Assembly: GCF_029962835.1 (NCBI RefSeq)
Contig: NC_080577.1
Coordinates: 5,332,001-5,396,000 of the forward strand
Reading direction: 5' to 3'
DNA length: 64,000 bases
From: Magnolia sinica
Taxonomy: Eukaryota; Streptophyta; Magnoliopsida; Magnoliales; Magnoliaceae
Part shown: piece after piece, positions 24,817 through 35,402 of the stretch
Position numbering within the stretch: position 1 is the stretch's first letter
Layout: each line of letters begins with the position of its first letter
Position numbers and translations under genes: made by a program
The notes under the pieces: generated by a model
Seen by the model: only the letters and a program-made list of their open reading frames with translations
Told to the model about the DNA's origin: nothing
The model's database searches: none

Positions 24817-25591
24817 TGTTGAGGTCAAAATTCGGATCACCCTCCACTCAATACAGCAGACCTTCAATGAACCCTGGTCCTGCACAAAAGGGTAAAGAAA
24901 GGAGACCCTGGTTAAGTCGGGGACCCTCCGATGCCTAAATCAAGCTAGGGAATCTGGGTCTAAGTCGTATGTAGAGAGAGGGTGCGAGATCTTGCATACC
25001 TGTATCAATGAAGTCCCTTGGTATTTATACCTGTGGGTCAGGCGGATCGCGTCCATCAATCTCGGCATAATTTACTCAATCAAGCGGATATTGCAATTGG
25101 GGAGATATCCTCCACAATCTTTGGACCGCGCGCCGTATCGTGTCTTAATGGTGTGTATCTTTGGGCAAGATCGTCGGTCACGCTTACGTTCAGGCTGATC
25201 TCCAGACTCGGTGTGCGGAGTTCCACCACGAGTTCGTCCTCAGCCTCGACACATAATACACCCACACCTGAGCTCTGCCTCGGTCTCCATGCATGCAATA
25301 TGCATGTCCTGCCTTGGCCTCGGATCATACCGAGTTCCAAGGGTCGGAGTCCGTCGATAAGTCACTGAGGTTGGAGTTCGTTGTTTGATACCAAGAATGG
25401 AGGTCAGGGCTCAGCGCAACCATCCCCCTTCGGATGAGGACGAGGTTCCGTGTTCGCGAATCAAAACGGCAGTTTTAAGTCGTGACTTAAGAGTTGGCCC
25501 CTGATGTTGCATTCTCCTTCCGAAGCCTTATCATCCGAGCCGTGTAGCTCAGGCCAACCCTAATTGTCCTTGCACAAATTTCCCCATAACA
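24817..25591 (-). repeat. LTR of the Gypsy fossil
   Basis: The + strand reads TGTTGAGGTC at 24817 and ends CCCCATAACA at 25591. The primer-binding site lies directly to its left, as expected for the 5' LTR of a minus-strand element. Confidence 0.75.
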
Positions 25592-27090
25592 GTTAAATCA
25601 ATGGATTTTTTGTAATTTAGCCTGTCTAGAATGGATCACCTAATTTAGATGGTTTGGATGGAGTCAAAATATGCTATATTAACAATCTAGGAGTGCCTAT
25701 TTATTAACTATAACACTACTAGAGTACGATACAATTCTAAATTCATTATTCTCGCAATAGACGTGGATTGCGTGCAGACCACTTTAGGGATTCCTGCAAC
25801 CCTGAGATCCGTGGAGTCTACATTATTATATGTGTTATATCTATTCCATTGATCCGTTTCTTCATCCCATTTTAGAATATTAGAAAAAACATGAAACATA
25901 ACCAAAGCTCAAGTGGACCACAACACACACACACACATTAAAAAAATAATAATAATAAATAAATAAATAAATAATTGGATATTGAATGCTCACCATTAAA
26001 AACTTTTCTGTAGGCGATAGAAATTTTGGATAAGCTGATATTTATGTTTTCCTTTCATCCATCTAGGATTCACCTTATGAACGGTTTAGCAATTTTACCT
26101 ATCGAAATTGATTTATTGGGTAAACTTGAATGCATAAGTTTAATTAGTAATTTTACATCTAAAAAGGCGAGAAGCAAATTTATGATTTAATTTTGATTTT
26201 ATTATTATTATTTTTTTTTTCTTAAACTGAAAAGCCTCATTTTCATGACTTTCCTGAGGCCCCGAAAATGTTGACCCGCCCCTGCTTGTTGAGCAGCAGC
26301 TTGCAAAAAAGACAGCAGCTCCAAATTACAAACACCACCGTGTAACTTAGTTAATAAATTCGACGCTTACAATTTCTCAGCGTCAGCATATAACCGTTTC
26401 TGTCACTAGCCTCACCATGTTCATGAAGAGAACACATTTGCATGATTGGACATTCCCATCGGACGATCCCTATTGAATAGATACCTTATCTAAAGATCTA
26501 CTTTTTGCTTTTTCAATATGATCATGTGAGCTAAACATATTCAAGAAAAATGAACATTTTACAGCAATTAAACAACGGCCTACATTCAATTTACACTTGT
26601 GGCCATTCAGTAGATCAGATAAAGCACATCTGCACAGTAGGGATAGTCGAGAGAGTCTGATAAGGCATCATTTTTATTTTCAATTTTATCGTCCATTGCA
26701 AATAAAATAAAATAAAATAAGAAAATTAAAGTCCACTGCAATATGTGTGAAGTATTGGGTATGTCCAGGCCAAGGTCTCTCTTTCTGGCTGCAACCACCA
26801 CTATCTATGGATAAATTTAGAACAATGAAAATAGATTTTCAAAGGGATTCCATTCAAAAAACAAATCAAAGGTTAGTATTTTTATTTCTTTCCACAAAGA
26901 TGAGAGGACGGCCTTATAACTTTGTTAAATAAAAAATGGTTAAACAAACATTTCGAGTGGGCCCACAGAAAGACAAGAGCGACACCTATCTTACTATCTA
27001 TAACGCGGACGGTTCAAATCATCGGACCATCTCAGCAAATGGATCACTGTCTGTGGCGACGCATGCTGGTTTGTTAGTCGCGACGGATGC
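25592..27090. other. Intergenic and distal promoter of receptor B
   Basis: Contains one arm of a fold-back element (about 25800-26105, with CTCAAGTGGACCACA and TTTTGGATAAGCTGATATTT), a short AC run near 25923 and an (AATA)n run at 25945-25974. The rest is unremarkable. No gene seen. Confidence 0.5.
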
Positions 27091-27096
27091 AACTCC

Positions 27097-27107
27097 TATA
27101 ATAAATA
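27097..27107 (+). promoter_or_regulatory. TATA-like element of receptor B
   Basis: TATAATAAATA about 80-90 bp upstream of the ATG at 27186. Position and sequence suit a core promoter with a short leader. No experimental support. Confidence 0.4.
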
Positions 27108-27185
27108 TACGAAGAGTAGAACGCATTCCCCAACAGACGCTAGTGGCAGTTTTCTTTATCTGTAGCCCTCCGATTGAGAAGAAGA

Positions 27186-30100
27186 ATGGAGGTTGGACAT
27201 TTACGTCCAGGGTCATTTTGGTCATTACTCTTTGCTTTTCTTCTTCTATGTCTGAACTGCGTAGGAATGGGGTCCCCCGCCTTTGGAAACGAGACGGATC
27301 GACTCGCCTTGATCGCATTCAAGGATCGGATATCCGACGATCCTTCTCGGGTCTTCAGCTCATGGAACGTTTCCCTCCATTTCTGCAACTGGGAAGGAAT
27401 CACATGCGGTCGCCGACATCCTCAAAGGGTCACCGCTTTGAACCTTGCTTCCCGCAGTCTGGTGGGGTTCATATCACCTGGCGTAGCTAACCTCACATTC
27501 CTCAGGAGCATCAACCTCTCGAGCAACAGCTTCCATGGCGAAATCCCACCTGAAATCGGCTGGCTCTTCCGGCTTCGGGTTCTTGACCTGAGCGATAATG
27601 GGTTGCAAGGGGGTATCCCTGAAAACCTGTCCCACTGCTCAGAAATCAGATCCATTAGTTTACATAAAAACAAGCTCGCAGGGAGAATTCCCGTCCAGCT
27701 TCACTCTTTATCAAAGCTCCAGTTGTTGAAGCTTGGTGATAACAATCTCATCGGCAACATCCCACCACCCTTCGGAAACATCACGTCTCTTGTCAGTCTC
27801 TATCTAGATTCCAACAGTTTGGAAGGAAGCATCCCAGATGAGCTAGGACGGCTAGTGAAGTTACAATTCCTTCAAATCCCTGTAAATAAATTGTCTGGTC
27901 TGATCCCACCATCTATTTACAACCTCTCATCCATCGTTGATATTTCTGTCGTTGGTAACAGACTTCATGGAAACCTTCCAGCCAATCTAGGTCTCACCCT
28001 TCCTAATCTCAAATACATTCTCTTTGGAAGAAATCAATTAACGGGACCGATACCAGTTTCATTACCCAATGCTTCAAGACTTTTATTAGTTGATTTAAGT
28101 TTTAATAAATTTAGAGGACCTGTGCCTGTGAATTTCGGAAGACTACGGGAACTCGGTATCCTAAATTTAGGTTTTAATCAGCTTGGAGGCGGAGAAGGAG
28201 ACCATGACTTGAGTCTCCTCACCTCCTTGACCAATTGTACCCGTTTGGAAGTATTAGACCTGTATTCCAATCGGCTGAGAGGAACAATGCCTGCCACCAT
28301 CGTCAATCTCTCTACCCACCTAACCAAACTAGCGTTAGGAGGAAGCCCGATATCTGGAAGCATTCCGACAGATATTAGCAATCTCTATAACTTGAATAGA
28401 CTAGTTATAGGTGAGAGCCTTGTTACGGGTACCATTCCTATTGGCATTGGGAAGCTTCAAAATTTGGAAGGCTTGTATTTGTACATAAACAGACTTTCTG
28501 GAAAAATCCCATCTTCCATTGGCAACATCACTAGATTGGTTATACTCTGTTTACTTGAAAATCGTTTGCATGGAAGTATCCCTTCAAGTCTTGGAAATTG
28601 TCCTAGTCTTTTAGGAATAGGCCTTAATGGAAACAAGCTGAGCGGTATCATACCGAAAGAAGTTTTAAGTATTCCTACGCTGATTGATATTAGTGTATAT
28701 GAGAATTCTTTGGTCGGATCTTTACCGTCGGAAGTTGGTGACTTGAAACAACTTCAAAAGTTGAATATTTCTTCCAACAAAATGACAGGTGAAATTCCCA
28801 GCACGCTAGCAAATTGTCCGAGTCTGGAAATACTTGATTTGCACGATAACCTGTTTCAAGGAACCATTCCTCCATCTTTGAACAACTTAAAAAGTGTTCT
28901 GCTGATAGATCTTTCTCATAATAACTTGTCTGGAAATATTCCACAAGTTCTGGAGAAATTTCCATTCTTGCAGTTTTTGAATCTGTCTTTCAATGATCTC
29001 GACGGCCAAGTCCCAAGTCAAGGGATTTTCGAAAATTTAAGTGCATTTTCAGTCCTCGGAAACAAGCAGCTTTGTGAGGTATCTCACAATTACGGTTGCC
29101 AGCATGCCCCCCGAAGAAAGATCCTAAGAAACATGGAAGGTCGATTTCTGTTACAGTTATATTCTCTGTGGTCGGTGCAGTTTTATGTTCGATTCTTTTA
29201 TCATTTCTCCTTGCTATTTGGGCAAGAAGAAAGGTCAACAAGAAGCCTTTGTCTGCGTCTTTTTTGGAGGGCCAATTTTTAAATGTTTCTTATGCTGATC
29301 TCTTTAAAGCGACTGGTGGGTTTTCTTCGGACAATTTGATTGGTATGGGAAGTTATGGTTCTGTATACAAAGGAATTCTAGATCACAATGAAACACTTGT
29401 TGCAGTGAAAGTTGTCGATCTTCAAAAACATGGAGCTTCTAGGAGTTTCATGGCCGAATGTGAAGCTTTGAGAAATATCCGGCATCGGAATCTAGTGAAA
29501 ACCGTAACTGCTTGCTCAAGCATTGATTTTCAAGGCAATGATTTCAAAGCTCTAGTGTTTGAGTACATGTCTAATGCGAGTGTAGAGATGTGGTTGCATC
29601 CAAATGTACATGGGCAGCAAGAGTTGAGGAGCTTGAACCTTATTCAAAGACTAGATATAGCTGTTGATGTCGCTTATGCATTGGAGTATCTTCATCATCA
29701 TTGTGGCACACCAATCGTTCATCGTGATCTAAAACCAAGCAATGTTCTACTGGATGATGACATGTTCGCCCATGTGAGTGATTTCGATTTAGCAAGGTTC
29801 CTTTCTAATACCGCCAGTAATACCTCTCAAGATCAAACCAGCTCAACTGGTATCAAGGGATCTTTTGGCTATGTTCCTCCAGGTAACAATTTCAAACGTC
29901 TTCTTTCTTCTTGTCTTTTTTAAATGTTTTGCAAAAATTTGAAGATATATATTTCGAATTAGCCATGTTCTTCTTTTTATTGCTTTTTTTTTTTCTCTCT
30001 CTCTCTCTTTTCAGAAAGGTTCGAGTATTATAAAGAAGAAAAAAAAAAAAACCACCACTATTTGTTTGTGAGCACCAAATCATATCACATAAATAATAGC

Positions 30101-31193
30101 AGCAGCAGCAACAAAACTACCCGGTTTGGTAGCCACTGAAAAATGATTTCGTTTCATTTTGGTGAATATTGGTTATTTACCGGAGCTTATATAAATTGTT
30201 GATTATCAGGATCTTTTTTAAAACTTATAAAAAAATTGATCTCAAATGCATAGTTACAATTAATTAATTGAGATGAATTAATTTTTTAGTGGCTACCAAA
30301 CACACCTTAAAACTCTCAAAATAAATCATTTTGTAAAAGTTGTACCTCCATTCCCCACAACTAAACCAACTGCAGTGCTAACTGAAACAAACTCTCAATA
30401 AGAGTGAAGGATTGGAGGATGGAAGAATCTTTTTAGTAATTAATTTTAATTAAGATAAATTTCAAAAATAAAAATAAAAATGCGACATGCAAGGTTGATC
30501 GATGAGCAATTAGTACTAATTCTTTTTCATCGAGTTGCATAGCTTTTCTTTTTCATAGCCTTATGTTTGTAGGACTAATTTGTTCATTACACCTTGATAA
30601 CTTATTGCTTCAAAAGTTTAAAATTAACAAGATAATTATTTCCCATTATTGTAATAATGATTGTCTTTTTTATTTAGGTAAAAAAACTAATCCCTATTTT
30701 TATTTGATTGTTGGAATGAAACCTCGGTATCTCGAAAATTTGAGATGTGTAAATAACAGAGTATGGAATGGGTGGAAAGGCGTCTGCATCTGGAGATGTC
30801 TACAGTTATGGTATCCTTCTTTTAGAGATGTTCACAGGAAAGAGACCAACCGATGACATGTTTAAAGCCGGCTTAAGCCTCCATCAATTTGTTAAGATAG
30901 CTTTACCTGATCGAGTGATGGAGATTGTACACCCACGGCTGCTCTCAGAAGAAGTACAAGCTCCAAACAATGGAGAACAACGCCGCATTTCAAGAACTAA
31001 AACGCGAGAGTGCTTGCCTTCCGTGGCCAAAATTGGCATCGCATGTTCGGTAGAATCTCCAAATGAACGGATGGAAATGAGAGATATAGTCGCAGAAATT
31101 CATGCAATCAAAGATTTATATCTTGGGGATGGGATTCACCAAGATTTGGAAAATGGGGTACCATTGGGTCAAGGTTCATCTTATCTTAGTTAA
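27186..31193 (+). pseudogene. LRR receptor-like kinase, XA21/EFR class, copy B (frameshifted)
   Basis: Exon 1 27186-29882, intron 29883-30759 (GT..AG, phase 1), exon 2 30760-31193. The ATG at 27186 opens a signal peptide (GSFWSLLFAFLLLCLNCVG), then the LRR N-cap with NETDRLALIAFKD and CNWEGITC, and about 22 LRRs, the usual count for XA21/EFR/FLS2-class receptors. At about 29071-29080, just before the membrane segment, copy B has one base fewer than copy A (TTTGTGAGG against TTTGTGGAGG), which puts the kinase out of frame. The frame then stops at 29282. The kinase frame itself stays open (29096-29882) but its DFG reads DFD (29780-29788), which removes the conserved Gly of the magnesium loop. 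HRD (29720-29728) is kept. The stop codon lies two residues earlier than in A, beside a small tandem repeat. The gene is probably a pseudogene, or a source of a kinase-less LRR protein of about 698 residues. Confidence 0.85.
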
Positions 31194-31245
31194 TATTAAT
31201 CAGTTGTGGTCAAGGTTCATCTTATCTTAGTTATTATTAATAAGT
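31194..31245 (+). repeat. Private tandem repeat at the receptor B stop
   Basis: The unit GGTTCATCTTATCTTAGTTA occurs twice around 31169-31230 and once in copy A. It lies in the 3' untranslated region and follows the shortened C-terminus. Confidence 0.6.
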
Positions 31246-31414
31246 TGTGGGTAGTCATGCAACAGAAGATTCCTACATGTGTATGCAAACGGTGGTTGTT
31301 TAGTTCCTTGTTGCCCTTCAGACGAGGTTGTGTTTAGTCTGCTATTTTTTTGTTTTGGTTTTTTAGTGTTTGTGTAGTGAAGGGTTTAGTCGGTTTGGTA
31401 ACCCTTCTTGTATC

Positions 31415-31420
31415 AATAAA
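31415..31420 (+). promoter_or_regulatory. Poly(A) signal AATAAA of receptor B
   Basis: Counterpart of the copy A signal at 3144-3149, in the same TG-rich context. Confidence 0.55.
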
Positions 31421-31439
31421 GTGATATGTAGTGTGCTTA

Positions 31440-33669
31440 TATCTTTGGCTTGCACGATTAGTTTTTCTGTTTTGTAATCTTATCTCCTGAAGATTCTTGG
31501 GAAAGTATTGTATGGTGAGATATTGTTTTTTGTAATAAATGATTTTCCTACCAAAAATCAATTATGGCATGAAAGAAATGAGTAGAAAAATGGAAGTGGC
31601 TAATAATGGAAGGGGGGGCCACATGCCATGATGATCACCTGGTATGACAATAAGTCAAGTCCGCTCATCAGGTGGGTCACCTCAGTGCACTGAGTAATAC
31701 CATTGCCGTTGGTTGATTTTGACATTGTGTCCACCTCAAGAAAGGGGTCCGACCGATTTTTGCACCTGGTATATATCATCTAGTATGTCCGACCTTCATG
31801 AAATGGCTGTATGTTCTCATTCCCATATCTTATCCTATTTTTATTTTATTTTATCCTCAGCATCTTGTTCTTATGGTTTTCAGGTGAGTGGAGGAATTCC
31901 AGTAAATCAGTCTACCAATGGTTTCTTAAATTTATTTATTTTTGCTTATTTTATATCACTTGAATTTTGTATTTGATTTTGTTGGTGTGCGGAGGTTATG
32001 ATTGGATCTGGTTGGCCAACATGGGGAATTCACGTACGTGGAAAATTGCTTTTGTAAGCCAGTTGTTGCCATTGGATTGGATTAGTGGCATTTTTTTGCT
32101 CAATGAAACTGCTCATTTGCTGGTAACTTATGTGATAATCAAACCCGGTTGTATTGAGCTGGGGATCAGATGACATTTTGTGGGGGTGCATCCAAAGGAC
32201 CAAACAAACTGGAGTTTGGCTTAGCATTGTTTTCAGGTGTCAAATGCCCATTTTGAGGGTATGTCCAAACAGGGCCAAAATGTGAGGAACTCTGCCATCA
32301 AAACTCAAAAGGTAGAAAAGAAGCCATATCTTTGAATTGTTAGATGGGTTGGGATCAACTCGAGACCGGCCTTGGAAATTCACCTGTTAGGATTGTGAAA
32401 TTAGGCCAAATGCATCCAGACCAGTGCATCATAGTAAGGCTATGTTTGGGTACGGAAGCTAATAAAATCCATATTACTTGAGTCCTGTTTTCTAAGGTTC
32501 CAATACCAATCTCAAATTTGCATAGCTGAAGCAGTGGTTTTTGTTTTTTTTTTTTAAGAGTTTCTAAAACAATGGTGGAGAAAAGTGCTAACTATTCCAC
32601 TGTGAATGGGCCAAGCAAAATTTAAATTTTGAATAGTTCCAGCCAAACAAGCACGGCCCATGGATAACCCTAACCAGCCAACGAATCGGCCACCCTACTC
32701 AATCGGAGCATTAAATGAAACTAATAGGGCTTGTATGTGTAACAAACATGGAAAAGAGAAATGGAGATTTCTACTGTATATAACACAAGCAGCTTGGGAC
32801 CTATTTTACCCCTCTAATTAGTCAGAGTGCCTAAATATATGATTCTGAAGATGTGCTTGACCCTTCAACCCATCTCATTTTTGTGATTTCAATCCTCTGG
32901 TAGCCCACTCCTACTTTCTTGCTCTTCGGACAGAGCACGTGCAAATAACTATAGATTAGGGAGCTTGTATAACAAAGGTTGTATAGATCACAATGTAATG
33001 ATTTCGTGATATCAATTCTATGTATTTGTTATATCTGTTCATATTAGGAGATCAGTTTAAATTTGAAAGTAGTATTCTCTCCTCTTACTCTGTATAGCTT
33101 GTAGCTGTACCATTTTCCATATGTGTGTATGTTTCTCTCTCCTATTCTCTACCCACTTACGATTTGAAGTTTCTTTCAGGGAGACTTTCTATGATAGTTT
33201 GCCACCAATCAAACTATCTAAATTTCTGACCCAACCTTAAATAGAGCACCCAAACAGAGGAAGATAAAAGCATCGAGGACTTTATATGTTCCATCCCATA
33301 AACGTGAGAGATGAGTCACAACGATGGAGTGTTATGACATCAGACACACCTTCTTTAACTTCCTAAATGCCCTTTAATTAAATTCAAAAACCTCCTGATG
33401 TGCTTTCATGATGCAGAGTTTTAGCAAGCTGAAAACCCAATTGGGATTAGGGATTGCTTGCTGGCGACGTGTTACGTTCGTAGGTGGACCACACCATAAA
33501 TAGCACATGCTGTTAAATCCGGATCAATGCAATCAGTCATACGAAAATTGGGCCACACCATCACTACAAAAAAAAATAATAAAAAAAACCAATTGGGATT
33601 AGGGAGTGCTTGCTGGCAATGTGTTACGTTCGTAGGTGGACCACACCACACCATCACTACAAAAAATTA
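31440..33669. other. Intergenic, receptor B to tRNA-Phe
   Basis: Counterpart of 3170-5327 without a supported gene. Near the tRNA a block of about 60 bp (CCAATTGGGATTAGGGA to TAGGTGGACCACACC) occurs twice (33437-33500 and 33590-33650) but once in copy A. Confidence 0.5.
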
Positions 33670-33694
33670 TGCGGTGAGCGTGGATCGAACACGC

Positions 33695-33737
<43 letters not shown>

Positions 33738-33742
33738 CCCGC
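33670..33742 (-). tRNA. tRNA-Phe(GAA): tRNA-Phe (GAA), copy B
   Basis: Identical to the copy A gene over all 73 positions including the discriminator A (33670). Anticodon GAA, complete cloverleaf and internal promoter boxes. An oligo-T stretch follows within 10 nt on the minus strand (ATAATTTTTTG), closer than in copy A. Confidence 0.97.
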
Positions 33743-35402
33743 AAGATGAAATTTACTCAGCTCACAGTAAATATATTGCTTTTTATCTACACTCCCAGGC
33801 ATAAATACTAATAATTGGAACATGTGTGATATCTAAGCCCGGCCCAACCCTATACCCAATTCAAGCTACCCGACCCAAGCCCAACACAAGGTACGGAATG
33901 CCTAACCCTAACGCAATTCGAGTTGTGTCGGATTAGATCAGGTTGGTCAGGTTAATATATTAAAAGGAGTTACAAAAATTAAAATTAAACATCTAACCAT
34001 TATATATATATATATAAGTAATGGCAGTAAGTACCAAATACCACCAGGAAAATAAAGCCTAACAACCACCACTAATAAATAAATAAGAATAAAGAAATTG
34101 TCAAGAACACTCTCCATTGAATAGAGAGAGCATTCAAAACAAATCAGACCACTCAGCATGTGGGTCACATGTTAATTCATATCATAAACCCTATTCTACC
34201 TATGTAGGCAGTTCCATTCACGAACCTTATATAGCATAGAGTCAATAACATTGGACGGTTCCAAACCTTTTTTTTCATATAAGCCATTAGTTGAAGCTTG
34301 TATCATATATATTAGTTATAACTCATATACATATATTACTTAACTTGGGTCAAGTTGCTTGAGGCCTCAGCCCAACTTACATAAAGTTGGGGTTTTTCAG
34401 ACCAAGCCCAACCTGATAGAGTTTGGGTTGATCCAACCCAAGCTGCGTCCCTCATTCTGCCAGACCTTTTGCCTTAGCATCTTCACTGAGAAATGAGGCC
34501 CATGTTTCTGTAGTCCAGACCATTGGCCTGATGCGATCCAAAGTGGACGGGACGGATCATGCCCAAAAACTCTCCTTTATAAGACGATCTCAACCTTTCA
34601 GTTTATAGCCTAAAAACAAGGCGGTTTTGCAGAGAAATTAAGGCAAAAGCCCAAAGACTGGTAGCATGGAGTATGGTCCATCCATCATAGGACGCAATGG
34701 ACAATGGTCTGGATTCTCAAGCAAATTGCATGGAGTCCCTTTAAATTAAAATCTCATCTAAAAATGAGTATGTTTTACTATTGTATTTTCGTATGCATCC
34801 TTAATCACATCTTCACCTACATCCGGTTGTTGGTTAAACTAACCAGCAGCCCTTTTTCACAAGCAATTTGCATGTGGAAATACATAAAATCTTCAAGGAG
34901 ATAACACAGAAAAGGGTTGTAGCGTACAACCGAGATCAGTCCTCTGATGAATTTTACACACCAACAGAATGGAAGATTTTCTTTTTAAGGATAAAGAGTA
35001 CAAATTTACAAACGTTGCACCCTTCTACTCCATTGTTGTATGATATTCGAGTTGGAAAGTAGTTTAGCTTAACTAAGGAATAGATACACAGATCACTCCC
35101 GTTCTATCCTCTAAACAAGTCAAATGATCGAGATCAATGTATTAATAAATGTACGGCCCAGATCACAGTAACCATGCTGGGCCCAGTTCCCACCGTTAGA
35201 TGGCCCATTTTTTAAATCGATCTGGACCATTCATTAAGTTTTGCAGTGTGAACACGCCAAAAATTAGTGGAGTACACCCATCAGATGTTCTATCTGAACA
35301 AGTGTATGGCCCAGATCTCTGATATGTGTGTGTCATCCAACGGTGGAACCAGGCCCCACATGGTATCTGTGAAGGTGGGGCCCACATTCTAGAGAGGACG
35401 AA
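33743..35402. other. Intergenic, tRNA-Phe to PSY-like B
   Basis: Counterpart of 5401-7088 with the same degenerate CCCAACC/GGGTTGG stretches and no supported gene. Confidence 0.45.

Larger units (their letters stand above)
18513..25591 (-). mobile_element. Ty3/Gypsy retrotransposon (fossil), Tat-like
   Basis: Read on the minus strand from the right: an LTR at 24817-25591 (TG..CA, 775 bp), a primer site TGGCGCCGTCGGTGG (tRNA-Asp type) just inside it, then gag (about 22957-24770, with a CX2HX4HX4C zinc knuckle near 23310-23350), protease (the VNTGSS motif lies at 20619-20715), reverse transcriptase (about 19666-20150) and integrase with the pol tail (about 18720-19660). The gag and protease wording fits plant Gypsy of the Tat kind. 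I recognise only one LTR, so no LTR-pair age can be given. The element is broken in many places, probably more than ten. A solo-LTR-like element is nested in its protease region (20716-22951), so it is older than that insertion. Confidence 0.85.
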
